DNA of 64,000 bases from Watersipora subatra (taxonomy: Eukaryota; Bryozoa; Gymnolaemata; Cheilostomatida; Watersiporidae). Numbering within the stretch: the first letter of the stretch is position 1; each line of letters opens with the position of its first letter. Made by a program: the position numbers and the translations under genes. This document shows, piece by piece, positions 43,971-55,600 of this stretch. Where the stretch lies: NCBI RefSeq assembly GCF_963576615.1, contig NC_088708.1, positions 3,286,001-3,350,000 of the forward strand, read 5' to 3'. Under the pieces are notes generated by a model. It was not told the origin of the DNA. It saw only the letters and a list, made by a program, of their open reading frames with translations, and ran no database searches.

Positions 43971-46353
43971 ATGACATCCGCTGTCGAACAGACAGGACTT
44001 ATCTCAGAGAACGCAGAAGATTGTGGCTCCAACCCTCGACAAGCTGCATGCAGTGAAGATGAGGAGGAAGTATTAGATAGTTTTCAGAGATCCACCGAGC
44101 AGATGTCAGGAATTGATGAAACCTATTTATCTTCGACAGAACTTGAGAGGGTCAAACAGGAGTGCCGAACGAATAAGCATGTGAAACCACCTTACTCTTA
44201 CATAGCTCTTATAACCATGGCAGTACTACAGGTCGGTTATTCTAGATGCACTTCTCACTCAGTTTTACACATCCAGAGTAATGCAGAAATATAAACAAAG
44301 TTTGCAATGATACAGTCAAAGTATGTAAAGTGGTTAGGGTTTCCAAGAATAAATATGAAATGTTACATCGTCTGAAGGCACATTGAGAATACAAGTCATT
44401 AGTCGATAGAGATTTTGTGTAATTAACTGCTTGCGAAAAGTTGCAAAATTTTCAAACGATCCGAAGGTTTTAGTGATCATAACGTTATGACCATGAGACT
44501 CTAAATTTGTGAGCAGTTGTGTAAATATGAAAACAAAAGGGAACCTCGACTCGTAGAAAACTTTTACAAATAATAGATTCTGATGTATAATGTTTTATTA
44601 TATATTAAAATACAGACATTCATAAGACCTGCAGATGAGTAAAGATGCTGAACTGCTATTATATGTTATGATTTGCTATTTTACAGTAATTAGTTTTTTC
44701 CCAGGTTGGCTGGGTTTGTAGTTATCCATTCTATTCTGTCGACATCACAATAAAAATGACTTAGTAAATTACATTGACAGACACTTTGCAATATTCTCTT
44801 TGCCAAAAAAGAGTCGGTATTTGCTAGAGTTAGTCATATATTTCCTTACTGTTCCTGTAGTCCAAGGAGAAGAAGCTCACATTGAGTGGCATCTGTGAGT
44901 TCATCATGAAGAGATTTCCGTATTACAGAGACAAGTTTCCCGCCTGGCAGAACTCCATTCGTCACAACCTCAGCCTAAATGACTGTTTTATTAAAATACC
45001 TCGAGAGCCGGGCAATCCAGGTATGTCTGCCTGCTCTATGAGTTATTGTTGGTTTCTCAAGTTGTAAAATTCTAAATACTTTCAAATGAAAACAATTTAA
45101 CTTTAATGTGTTTTGATTATTCAATATTAAATAAAAGATGATTATCAAATTAGAATATTTTTTGAAGTTGACTCAAAGATAAAATATGAAAAGGCTCATT
45201 AATTACTCCTAATACACGTATTCTTGCTAGTTTTGATAAAATGTTGGTGTAGTCGGCAGCTTTAGAAGAAAACTCTCCAAACTTTATGGTGCGAGTGACA
45301 CTAGTTGGCTGTCTTTGCACCCGCAATACCATGACAGACCCGTTCATGGTTTGACTGGCCTCACATTGAGAAAGATTGTTTAACTGCTGTGTATTTGAGT
45401 AATCGAAGGCAGGTGTCTACATGTTTGTAGAAAGTCGCTAATACAAGGCCTGCAGAGGATTTTTGTTATTCTCTCTAATGATTGTTTCCAGACTAACTAT
45501 TTTATCTTCAACTCAGGTTAACTGCCACAGGACCAGGAAATCAAGGAACCGAGGCTATAAGTTGCCTGACATTTTTAAGATAAACAAAGATTAAACAGTC
45601 TATATGTTTAGAGCGCTAAAACTTAAATAAATTATCGCCAGTGTTTTCTTAACTATCTCCTGTAATGTGTATCAATCTTGCTGATATTTGGCTTGACCTT
45701 CAGGCCAAACTCCAGACCACCCAGCTTTCCGTGTTTAGCCATAGATACTCTTTCTCTCAACATTTATTTCTTGTTGGCCAGGTAAAGGCAACTATTGGAC
45801 ACTGGATCCCGCGTCTGAAGACATGTTTGACAACGGCTCGTTTCTACGGCGACGCAAAAGATACAAACGGTCGATGAAAGGTGTGATGTCCCCTGCCAAG
45901 GCTCAGCAGGAGCCATTCATGCCCAACATAGGCTACTCGATACACCCCTCTCTACCAGCCTTCCTTCTACCTGCTGCACACCCTACGCCAACGCCTCTAC
46001 CTTTTCCCATCCAATCTTCTATTGGACCCTTCTTCAACATTACTCCGCAGCCATACCCAGTACCGTCAAGCGTTTCAGCAAGCAATGAGGCTATGAAGTC
46101 TCTTATAAAAGAGGGCGCCACCTCTGAACCCCCAAAGTTTAGCATTGAAAGCATAATAGGCAGAAAAGACGCTAGGAATAGTGGTATAGATTTTAAAGGG
46201 CCCTTGCATGGTTCCCTCCTAGACAGTCATATTATGGCACCAACAGGGCCACTACCAATGCTTCCCGTCCATTGGAACACTTTAGAGAAAATAAGGCATC
46301 AATTGAGGCTGCCAGTGAGCTCCTTGGGATTGTCACCTGTATGGCAGCAATAG
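43971..46353 (+). CDS. FoxD: Forkhead transcription factor, FoxD class
   Basis: Exons are 43971-44231, 44861-45020 and 45782-46353, phases 0 and 1, GT-AG, 330 aa. The N-terminus is acidic ([12 protein letters not shown]). The forkhead domain spans residues ~72-170: [56 protein letters not shown] (recognition helix), [18 protein letters not shown] and the basic tail [17 protein letters not shown] with [17 protein letters not shown] and [16 protein letters not shown] is the FoxD pattern. FSIESIIG at ~260-267 is an eh1-type Groucho-binding motif, also usual in FoxD, implying repressor activity. The C-terminal half is Pro-rich. Both introns fall inside the forkhead domain, whereas vertebrate FoxD genes are single-exon. 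FoxD factors pattern mesoderm and neural tissue in animals. Confidence 0.93.
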
Positions 46354-46484
46354 TCAGCATATGTGCAATTATTAAACTATATTTCATAGTCACACTGTTT
46401 GCCCTCTGCAGTCTCTAATCTTTTAATGTTCATGTCTGTCTCTCTGTCTATTCACGGCTATCCATATATCTGTTATCTTTTTAA

Positions 46485-46490
46485 AATAAA
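46485..46490 (+). terminator. FoxD polyadenylation signal AATAAA
   Basis: AATAAA lies 132 nt after the FoxD stop codon, the first such hexamer in the 3' flank. Confidence 0.55.
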
Positions 46491-46499
46491 TATTATTTA

Positions 46500-48254
46500 A
46501 GGAAATTTATGTTTTTTGGTTGCATCTTGTAACAATCTTCTTTTAAAATGATTTCAGTTATTATTTAAGTTTTTCATTTTATTTTAGTGTCTATAAATAC
46601 ATATAGTTTGTATATTTGTGTTTTTGCTTATATTGCGGAGGTGCAAATGTTGTTATTAAAGGGGAGCTTGTCTGTCTGTGTTGATAGAAGAGGCTTGCTA
46701 TGTGTTCATAAGATCCACTTAACATACACCGTGTAATCTGCTTTGCTAATGGCCAAGAGTGCTATCCAGCTCCTCTTCGTAATGCTATACTATATATATA
46801 TATATATATCTATATGTGCTGTATTTTAATAACAATTTATACCATCTCACACTTACATCCTGCTGACAAGAATATATTGAGATACTCGAGTCCTGTTATG
46901 GGTTGCACGCGTAAACAACCCTTTCTTGCATTAGTTTGTGTGTAAATAAATGCATAAACTAACACAGTTCTATGCTGGTCTGACCTATCAGGGTGCTATT
47001 AGCTGACTGCATGAGCTATCTTAAATACCTGTTAACAGCTGTCAGTTACCCTTGTCACACCAAATTGAGGCTGTTCAACGAATGCTATATGTGTCACCAG
47101 CTTTCAAATTGTCTCCCTTTTTACCCTACCATTATTATCTCACAAGCACACATAGTATACCTGGTTGCAGTTTTCAGCTCCAATCTACAACCTTCACATA
47201 GCATAAAAACTAATATGTCAGAATCATTTTGGTAAACAAAGTACCTTAATATGTATTTGCATTTAATAGGTTCATGCCGTTCATCAGGTTAAACCAGGAA
47301 TTTGTTTTAGGAAGTTTTAGTTCTAAATTGTGATTTCCGAGTGTCCTAAATAGACATTAGTAGGCTGATGTATGACTATCATAACATGCTGATGACAGCG
47401 CGCTGCCGTAAAGCTTCAAGGTTTTACAAAATTTCATTTAAGCAAAATGAGGTATGCAAAGGAATGGCATGTAAAGGAAGGTCTGGCAGCGACTACGAAG
47501 GCAGTGCAGAGCATATTCAGTATTGACAGTTTTATGAGGTGCTTATGATGGCTTCAATTACTCTAATCATGTAACTGCGAATAAATCTCCCGAAAAAGCA
47601 CTCAAATCACAAGCACCCTCCGCGTATCGGCAAGTTGTAAACTAAATATTATCTTAATGATAGAATGGCCAGCTCTCCGCATAACCGAGCCATATTAGTG
47701 TCACACAGGCAGCTGCCTTAACTCGCTGACTAGCCGGCAGACGAGTGCAACTCTGGCTCAACTAAAGGGGAGCAAAACTAATATTCTGATATGGTACGGA
47801 GTGAATAGGCAGATGAAGGTATCAGTGATTTATATCAATGCCAATGAGAAGGGATTTTATTCCTGATCCTTCTCACCATGAATGCTGAGCGCTTCTGAAG
47901 AATTGACATATGTTTTGTTTGGACAAGAGCTTCCGATCAGCCCTCCTTCCCCTCCCGTGTTACATAACTCCTTACAATAAACTCCAATGTCATCCTACAA
48001 CGAAAATAGAAAAAATAGACCTAATATTTATTTACAACTTGGCTTTTACCAAATTGTATTGAGTTTATCTCAATTTTTGTAAAAACTTATTAATATATTC
48101 ATGGATTCTCTGAGCGAACCAATTTACAAACAAATTTGGTTTGCAATTCTCGTGTAAAACCACAAAACAAATTTCCACCGTTCAAAAACATTTTCCTATA
48201 TTGTTAAAATGAATGTTTTTCAAAAAGTCTGCCATTTCTATACATACTGTGTGT
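46500..48254. other. FoxD downstream intergenic region
   Basis: No gene recognised. It contains a short (TA)n tract at 46790-46812. The 80-codon frame at 46993-47235 has no recognisable domain. Confidence 0.4.
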
Positions 48255-48264
48255 GCCAGCCTAC

Positions 48265-48422
48265 CGACCATGAATATCATGTAGCCCTAAACGTGTCCAA
48301 GCCTACCGACCATGAATATCATGTAACCCTAAATGTATCTCAGCCCACCGACCATGAATATCATGTAGCCCTAAACGTGTCCCAGCCTACCGACCATGAA
48401 TATCATGTAGCCCTAAACATAT
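48265..48422. repeat. 42-bp tandem repeat, ~4 copies
   Basis: The unit is CCTACCGACCATGAATATCA plus TGTAGCCCTAAACGTGTCCCAG. It is open in one frame (14-residue periodicity QPTDHEYHVALNVS) within an 84-codon ORF starting at 48209. With four short copies and no flanking domain, I read it as a minisatellite. Confidence 0.85.
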
Positions 48423-48801
48423 ATTGTCTGTTTTCTCTAATGAATACACAATTTTGTAAATAGTGCATGCAGGTGCTCTATCTTTTTCCTGGATTGTGAT
48501 GGTTACTCGCAAATCAGCCAAGGTCAAAGATGTCTGATGCTCTGAACATCCAACAATCAGTGATTAAATGTTATACTCTAACCAATCATAGAAAAGAGAA
48601 ATAGCTACTTTTGCTCTGTCATAAAACTAATTGTTCAGGGCATTTCTGGTAGTCACCGCTTATTGCAGTGACCAGACTTGAAGCAACTGATAGAATAGTC
48701 AGAACAGTTTTAATGAAGTTTTTTACATAGAGTAGTACGAATTGTAAAAAACTAAAATAAAATAAAATTATTTATTGCAAGTCTAGTTGATCTAAAAAGG
48801 A

Positions 48802-48951
48802 TTAGCCATGGCAGTGGCAGCTATACCGAAGTCTTTCCATGCAAGCAGCCGGAGGCGCCAATTTGCTGACTCGTTGTTGAATTGCGTATATCGCCATGTT
48901 ATCTATAAGAAATATTGCTAAAAGAAGTAAAGCCCATCTATTTATTGCCAT
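48802..48951 (-). CDS. Candidate short secreted peptide (49 aa)
   Basis: From the Met at 48951 the frame encodes 49 residues. A basic start (MAINR) is followed by a hydrophobic stretch (WALLLLAIFLI), a likely signal peptidase site near AIYA/IQQR, and a short mature region with three cysteines ending ACMERLRYSCHCHG. An AATAAA on the same strand lies ~25 nt after the stop (48771-48776), and a TATATATT-like element lies ~105 nt upstream (49057-49064). An in-frame Met at 48996 would add 15 residues. No homology is recognised, and it could still be a chance ORF. Confidence 0.35.
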   Translation of the reverse strand: MAINRWALLLLAIFLIDNMAIYAIQQRVSKLAPPAACMERLRYSCHCHG

Positions 48952-50600
48952 AAAGGCGTATTCGCAGAAACAAACACAGTTGTATATTAGGTGCAAACTG
49001 TTTATGTATAGCTAACAGATGAACCTTCCCGCTTGGCTTTTAGAACAAATAGAGCAATATATATCATTTAATGAGCTGTAAAACTTTAAACGCATCCATA
49101 TGTCCAGAGTTGAACACCACGCCTGGCCAACAGCATCTCTAATGGCATTACATTAATTTATCACAACCTCTAAGAGCGATTTCAATGAAGTTATTGTTTG
49201 CAAATGCAATATTTGCCAGAGAGAGCAAGTGAGCTCGTCCCTGGAGAATGACAAGCCAATATTTGTTTCATTGTAATATTCCAAGTTCTGCTCATTCAAA
49301 CTTAATCCTTTTAATTCACCGCTGCGATTTACAAATTCTCAATTAATAATATTATTTTGATTCTTTCCAAGTTCGATAAATATAAATGCAGTTATTGATC
49401 TTTAAACAAAGCGTGTTGATTAGACCCGTAGCATTGAACGCATGAGGGTATCTCTGACAAGCCTCAAGATTTTTCTATTGATGTTCTGTCACTCAAACTC
49501 CTTTTACACCTGTAAATGTGGAATACAAAACGGTTATTGTGCGTGCTGCCCACTTTTGATAATTTCTCTAACACCAGAGGAGTTGAATTGAAAGATTTTA
49601 ATATGCTAAAGTCAAAACAATTTTAGTTGATATTTGAATTATGGTATTCACAAAATATGTTTGGTGTGTCAGGAAAGCAGTGAAGCCGAACCAAAGGTTT
49701 TTGAACAAAGTCTTGCGGATGTTGAAGAGCGATTAGCCCACAATCGTAGAATGTACAGCTCGCTATGGCTGGTGAGAATGACAGTGCACGAGTAGCTAAA
49801 CGATGGTCGTAGTAATAGAGTGGCCATCCGCACAAGTCTCGACTGAACTCGACGATGAATTGCAACATCAAGCCCTTAGCGGCCACCTGATATCCTATCA
49901 GCTATTTTAATTGAAGACACAATAAACGCGAGGATACTTGATAAAACATACATAAAACCCTATCAACTAATTCTCAACAATCTACTCCATAACCAGTGCA
50001 AACACATTCATTCCTATATCATAATATTTCTATACTTAGTATAAACAAAATGGAAACCACTCATAGCGCTTCTCCTACACGCTTCTTGCCAAAGTGTCTG
50101 TATTTTCATTAATGCCAACTTGAAATGTGTTACTTTGATGCCACTTAAAAAGTGTCACTGAAAGCATGATGTTTACCAAGTTTCATCTCATCATCTGCCC
50201 AACTTTTTCTTGTGCACATAATTTGTCCGTGGATACCGCGCCCAAACACTTTGCTGACCAAGCTACTGTGAGCACCTTTCTTTACCCGATACAATCTGCA
50301 GGATTAGGCGTTCAATATGCTCACTTCACCAACTCAAAAGAATTATTGAAATTTCAAGCCCAGTTATACTGAAAGTGTACATGCAACTAACTAGTGATAA
50401 AATTAACCGGCCTTTTTCACCTTGACCTTTAAAATAATTTACTCAAGAACACCAGCAAAGGTTTTTTATAATTGCTCTTAAAGCTTTGCTCCAAGTAATT
50501 GTGTAAACCTCCATATGCTAATAACACTGAATATATTAACAGCATGGGTAAGCTGGAGCAGCCCACCAATTCAACTGCAATTCTAAAGCTGGCCTCTGTC
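48952..50600. other. Intergenic, nothing recognised
   Basis: AT-rich sequence with only short frames (87 codons minus at 49623-49886, 68 codons plus at 50166-50372), none with a recognisable domain. Confidence 0.35.
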
Positions 50601-50611
50601 ATTCCCAGTTT

Positions 50612-50930
50612 ATATATAATCAGTCATATGTTCACATATAGTTAGTCATATGTTCACATATAGTGACTCATATGTTCACATATAGTCAGTCATATGTTCA
50701 CATATAGTCACTCATATGTTCACATATAGTCAGTCATATGTTCACATATAGTCACTCATATGTTTGCATATAATCAGTCATATGTTCACATATAGTTAGT
50801 CATATGTTCACATATAGTGACTCATATGTTCACATATAGTCAGTCATATGTTCACATATAGTCACTCATATGTTTGCATATAGTCAGTCATATGTTCACA
50901 TATAGCCACTCATATGTTCTCAGTGTACAT
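50612..50930. repeat. 22-bp minisatellite, ~14 copies
   Basis: The unit is TCATATGTTCACATATAGTC plus AG, with AC, TAG and GAC variants alternating to give a 44-bp dimer periodicity. The unit is partly self-complementary (CATATG, CATATAG). Confidence 0.93.
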
Positions 50931-51044
50931 TTAATAGTCAAGCTAAATTTTGACAAAAAGTGATTTGTCAGCAAAACCTTTTTAACAATTGTCAGAGGCT
51001 GTCTTTGATCCTATTGTATGTTATAAGTGGAGGGCAACCGAAAC

Positions 51045-51160
51045 GCTGTTCAACTTGAGTCTAAATCTGGATTAAATAGAAAGCGCTGTCAAGGCTCTAG
51101 AATAGAGAAAAAGCACTGTCAAGGCTCTAGAATAAAAATAAAGCACTGTCAAGGCTGTAG
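51045..51160. repeat. ~30-bp tandem repeat, 3 copies
   Basis: AAGCACTGTCAAGGCTCTAG plus AATARARAAA occurs three times with small changes. It produces a 62-codon ORF that I do not believe is coding. Confidence 0.75.
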
Positions 51161-51539
51161 ATCGCAAGTGCACACACTTGGTTTATTAAAACTAACAAAT
51201 AAAAAAGCTGCCTAACGGAAACTTTACAAGTGTTCAAATGTTTTAGATTTACATATAGCTATTTGTTTTTGTTTTGGTCTTCTACACGCCATTGCATTGT
51301 CGATTATGTACAAAGTTGAGACAAACTCAAATAAACTGTTTAATTATGGAGAGGGAAAAATAAATTCAGTGTGAGTATTTAGTTTCAAAAATATTAGCAG
51401 GACCATGGAACAACATATTTACGCTGTCACAGAAAGTCATCTAGATATAATTTAGCACAAATGTAGCACGATGAACTACGCACAGAATTGTTTTACCGTT
51501 AAAGATTTTGTGTGGTATTTCTCTGCATAAGACCTGGAT

Positions 51540-52000
51540 ATAACTATAATATAATAATATAATAATTAATAACTATAATAATAATATAGATATAACTATT
51601 TCTAAACATTAATCATTACTTTTAGAAGCAGTTGTCTGCTCAGCAGTGAATAGACAACTCTTACTTTCATGAAGAAACCCATACACAAAGCAAATTTATA
51701 CTATAACATATTCAAACTGAAAAGGATACATAGCAAAACAAAAATATTAAAAATACTTTACTAAAAATATTGTACACTTCTACATAAGAAATAAATCTAG
51801 AACACTCGGAGCTATTAAATACAAACGATGGAGTGGTACAAGACAACCGCTACGGATGTTGTAGTATTGCATAAAACTTCTTTAAAGCCAAAACAAATCA
51901 TACTCAAGTTCTTTTTCTTCTTTGTACATCTGTTAGAATCAATTTTAGAGTAGACACACACACACGCACGCACGCGCGCGCCACACGCACATATGCACCA
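51540..52000. repeat. Simple repeats: (TAA)n near 51540-51600 and (CA/CG)n at 51952-51995
   Basis: 51540-51600 is TAATAATATAATA-type sequence. 51952-51995 is an alternating purine-pyrimidine run (ACACACACGCACGCACGCGC), a sequence type that favours Z-DNA. No gene in between. Confidence 0.7.
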
Positions 52001-52401
52001 CACGCACTACCTTATGCGTTATTTGAATACGAAGACGCTTTTGTAACCTTGCATACCTGATTGCAACTTTAAGCCTGGGGTGGTTAACAGTTTCAAAGTT
52101 TGTTTACAAGAATGTAACTATATTTGCAGCTGAGCAGTCTAGCGGCAAATAAAGGTAAAACAACTCCATTTGAGACAATACGTTTAACTGAGTCCACTCA
52201 AAAAAACCAAGTGAACACAAAAACCTTCACTTCGGTTATAAAAAAAGACAGATAGTTATAGTAGAATACTTTCATGTGTTATTACAATCTTTCCTGTACA
52301 TCTAAACACAAATTGCTGCGTAATAGGCCTAAGTGTGAAAGGTGGCCGTAGCCGTGCCACTGCCCTAATGGGGAGTTAACTACGGAGAATAATTGGCACG
52401 C

Positions 52402-52409
52402 TATTTAAA
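52402..52409 (+). promoter_or_regulatory. Possible TATA box
   Basis: TATTTAAA lies 52 bp upstream of the signal-peptide ORF at 52461. Spacing fits a start site near 52430. Motif match only. Confidence 0.35.
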
Positions 52410-52460
52410 TCTCAAACATTGCACTTTAATTATTGAAAGCTTGAGAATATAATAAGTTCA

Positions 52461-52619
52461 ATGGCATGTAAGCTGACAGAGCTTTTGTTGTTCCTTGCAT
52501 TATGCGTGCTGCTGACCATCAGACCATGTAGCGTGTCTCTCAAATATGATTCTATAATTTACAAGCGAACTGTTAACCAAGGTAAGACATTTGAGAACGG
52601 CGAAGGAAGAGAACCGTAG
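52461..52619 (+). CDS. Small ORF with signal peptide, upstream of the ankyrin gene
   Basis: 52 codons begin MACKLTELLLFLALCVLLTI, a textbook signal peptide. They are followed by RPCSVSLKYD, a KR dibasic site and a hydrophilic tail. A strong donor, CAAGGTAAGA, lies within it (exon would end 52580, phase 1), so it may be exon 1 of a secreted protein. Alternatively it is an upstream ORF of the ankyrin mRNA, whose ATG (52622) follows its stop by two bases. It is the first ATG after a TATA-like box. No homology recognised. Confidence 0.35.
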   Translation: MACKLTELLLFLALCVLLTIRPCSVSLKYDSIIYKRTVNQGKTFENGEGREP

Positions 52620-52621
52620 GC

Positions 52622-55600
52622 ATGTCTCTCCAGGTCTCAAGAGCATCTTCTCAAGACTCTCCTCAATCTATTCTCAAACCTAAAGTTTTGCTAGCGGTTG
52701 ATGATGTCAGTGTTCGGCAACAAAAAACACCAATAAAGACAGCCCTACATCAAGCAGTCGCTGATGGGAGAATTCACCAAGCGAGATTATTAAGCGCTTC
52801 TACACGGGACATCGACATCAAGGTAGGATTTGTGTAGCTAAAGAATATTAGAACACAAGTAAATCTTTTAACGCACGATAAATTAAGACGAATCACGAGC
52901 GCAAAAAGTTTATTGATCAAGGAATGTCTTAGAAAGTGTGATTAGTTGCCAGACGTCTTAAAATTATGTAGAGAGATCACATAACAAATTTACATAGAGA
53001 TATCATACAGAGAGCTTACATAGAGAGATTACCTAAAGAGCTTACACATAGAGGTTACATAAAGGAATGATATAGCAAACTTACATAGAGAGATCCAATA
53101 AATAATCACACAAAGAAAATCGCGGAGATATCACGGAGATATCACGGAGATATCACGGAGATATCACGGAGATATCACGGAGAAATCACGGAGAAATCAC
53201 ATAGCGCAGTTAGGAGTCTGTGCTATGGACTACTTCAAAGTGAGAATATCGAGAGACATAAAACTATTACATCTATTTACATGCATATGGCTGTATACTA
53301 ACTAGTGCCTACAGTCTTGGACAGCTCTGCTAGACTTCACCATTCATGCAAAGCTACCCGTAATTGTTGGCATTTCAACATGTGATCCTAGGCTACTTGG
53401 TACAGGGAGGTACTAAAGTGAGCGGGCATGACGTATTTTAACTATAAGTAAATTCAATTCTGCCTGCAAGAGATGTGGAAGGTAGTGCATTAGGATTTGT
53501 AAAATGAAGATATTAGTTTCAATTCTTGGCTACAGACACATTGAAGACGTGTTACTTGTTCGTTCTAAAGAGGCCCCTCAACGGGCAGCTGTGGTGTAGA
53601 AGTTGATGAGCTGATGTGGGAGAGCTTGCTTGTATATTATCAAGTATTTCCTAGGACCTGAATGGATGGACTCCACTGATGCTGACTTGCAGTGCTAAGA
53701 AGGATCAAGTTGGTAAAAGGATGATGACTATATTTCTTGAGAAAGGTACAAATGATTTTGTAAAACTTACACCAAGTTATTGAGTGATTCTAATAAGCTC
53801 CTTGAGATTCTACAACTGAGCAGACACAATTGTAATCCAAACCTCATTCACATTAGATTAAAACCGAGTAAAATCAGTTACACAAAGTCATCAAATTAGG
53901 GAATGGTCATGTTGACATAGAATTGTGGTTTTAATCCCTGCAGAAGAGATGGTGTTTTGGTGTAGTGCTGAATGCTGGATGAGCAACTGTACCTAACTGG
54001 TCATACCATAGATATGCTATGCCTATTATTTCTAGCTATCCATTTCATATTTAAACACAATGACCCACGCTTTAATAACATATGGCTTAAATCTATATAC
54101 CACATTCTGGTTAAACAAAACAACGCCTCTGGGCACACTTGCACAGGATTAAAATATTGCAACAAGCAAAAGTGACAACAAAACTCTCACTTGTCAAGTA
54201 TTCATCCGTTTGTAGTGCTTGAATGAACATTCTACACAGCTATATTATGAATGCTATCAATTGGCACCCAACGATTAACACCCTACGGAGTCACCTTCTA
54301 GCCATAAATTCAAACATAACTAAACCATACCGCAACAAGTTGCTGGAAATCTCTAGAGGCTTCAGAAAATACAAAATTTAGCTGTTGATACAAACGCTGT
54401 AGAGATTATTTGTTATCTGTCATGCTAAGTGGAACTATCACGCAGAAACAGTCAAATGATAAGAGTGGTCAATTGTATATGGCAGGACCCGCATGATCAC
54501 AAATAGATAAAACATTAGCCTATATAGTCTTTTGTAAGCTGCCTTGAACACTGTATTATTCATGCAGAAACAAAAAGACTTTCTTTTAGGAGCTAAGGTA
54601 AACAGCAGTGACAAAATGGGAAGGACACCTCTGATGATAGCCTGTCTGTCTGGAAATGAAAAAATTGTTAGAAAGTTAATGGCGGATGATAATCTGGAAA
54701 TCTCAGCTCAAGATAGCGATGGAAATACAGCATTGATCCACGCAGCTATGAGTAAGTCAACAGCTATACAAGTGAACAAGTCGATTATACAGCAACAATT
54801 TTATTGGTTTGTCTATTTAGCGAAGTGAGGAACAAGCTTCAAACAACGGAATGTATTTGAAACCTGAAGGTACCTACATGTATCTCCATTATGCAAAGTC
54901 TTCAATATGTTTTGGGATCACTAATAAAACTATTTCAAATTTACATGATATGCTATTCAAAGGGAAATGAGTGACATTTAAAAATCTGTCACATGGGAGT
55001 TTACTAAAATTTTTCCACTTGATAGCTATAAAAGTCAAGGTTTATACATACACAGTATGAGTATATACAGTATAAAGTTATTTCCTCTCCTCGTAAAGTG
55101 AGGTGACAGTGTCTAATCAAGCACTGGTCTCTCATCTGAGACCTGAGAGTTTGAGCACTCAATTTAAGATCTTAGCCATTCCCAAAACTTACTTGTCTGC
55201 AACTGACTTGTGTTGATTGTTGCCGGTATTTGGGCAAGTCACATTTGATGTGCAGATGTCACTGCATCCAACGCTCCAATGACTACCAAAATTGCAGTTG
55301 TTGTTACCAGCACTTTTCAATCTCCTCTCTGAGTAGGGGATATTCCTCCACTTTTTCCTTACTGGCTATTTATGCGCAATTTATAGAAAATTCATGTTTG
55401 ATGAATCACGGAATCTGTGAGGCAAAATTTTGGTTTAAATATATAATCGTCTTAGCGTAAATGTTAGGAACTTCAGAACATCTGCTATTCTGAATATAAA
55501 GCTACATAAAGTTTGAGATATGACATCAGCTAGTAGTATAGCTTCAATAAAAAGCAGTGAAGGTCCTTCAGACTCGATGTATAATGCATTCTTTATATAA

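Noticed and set aside
52581..52634. A 54-bp mini-intron joining the signal-peptide ORF to the ankyrin exon
   Set aside because: Donor and acceptor motifs exist, but splicing would put the ankyrin sequence out of frame and hit a stop after 15 codons.
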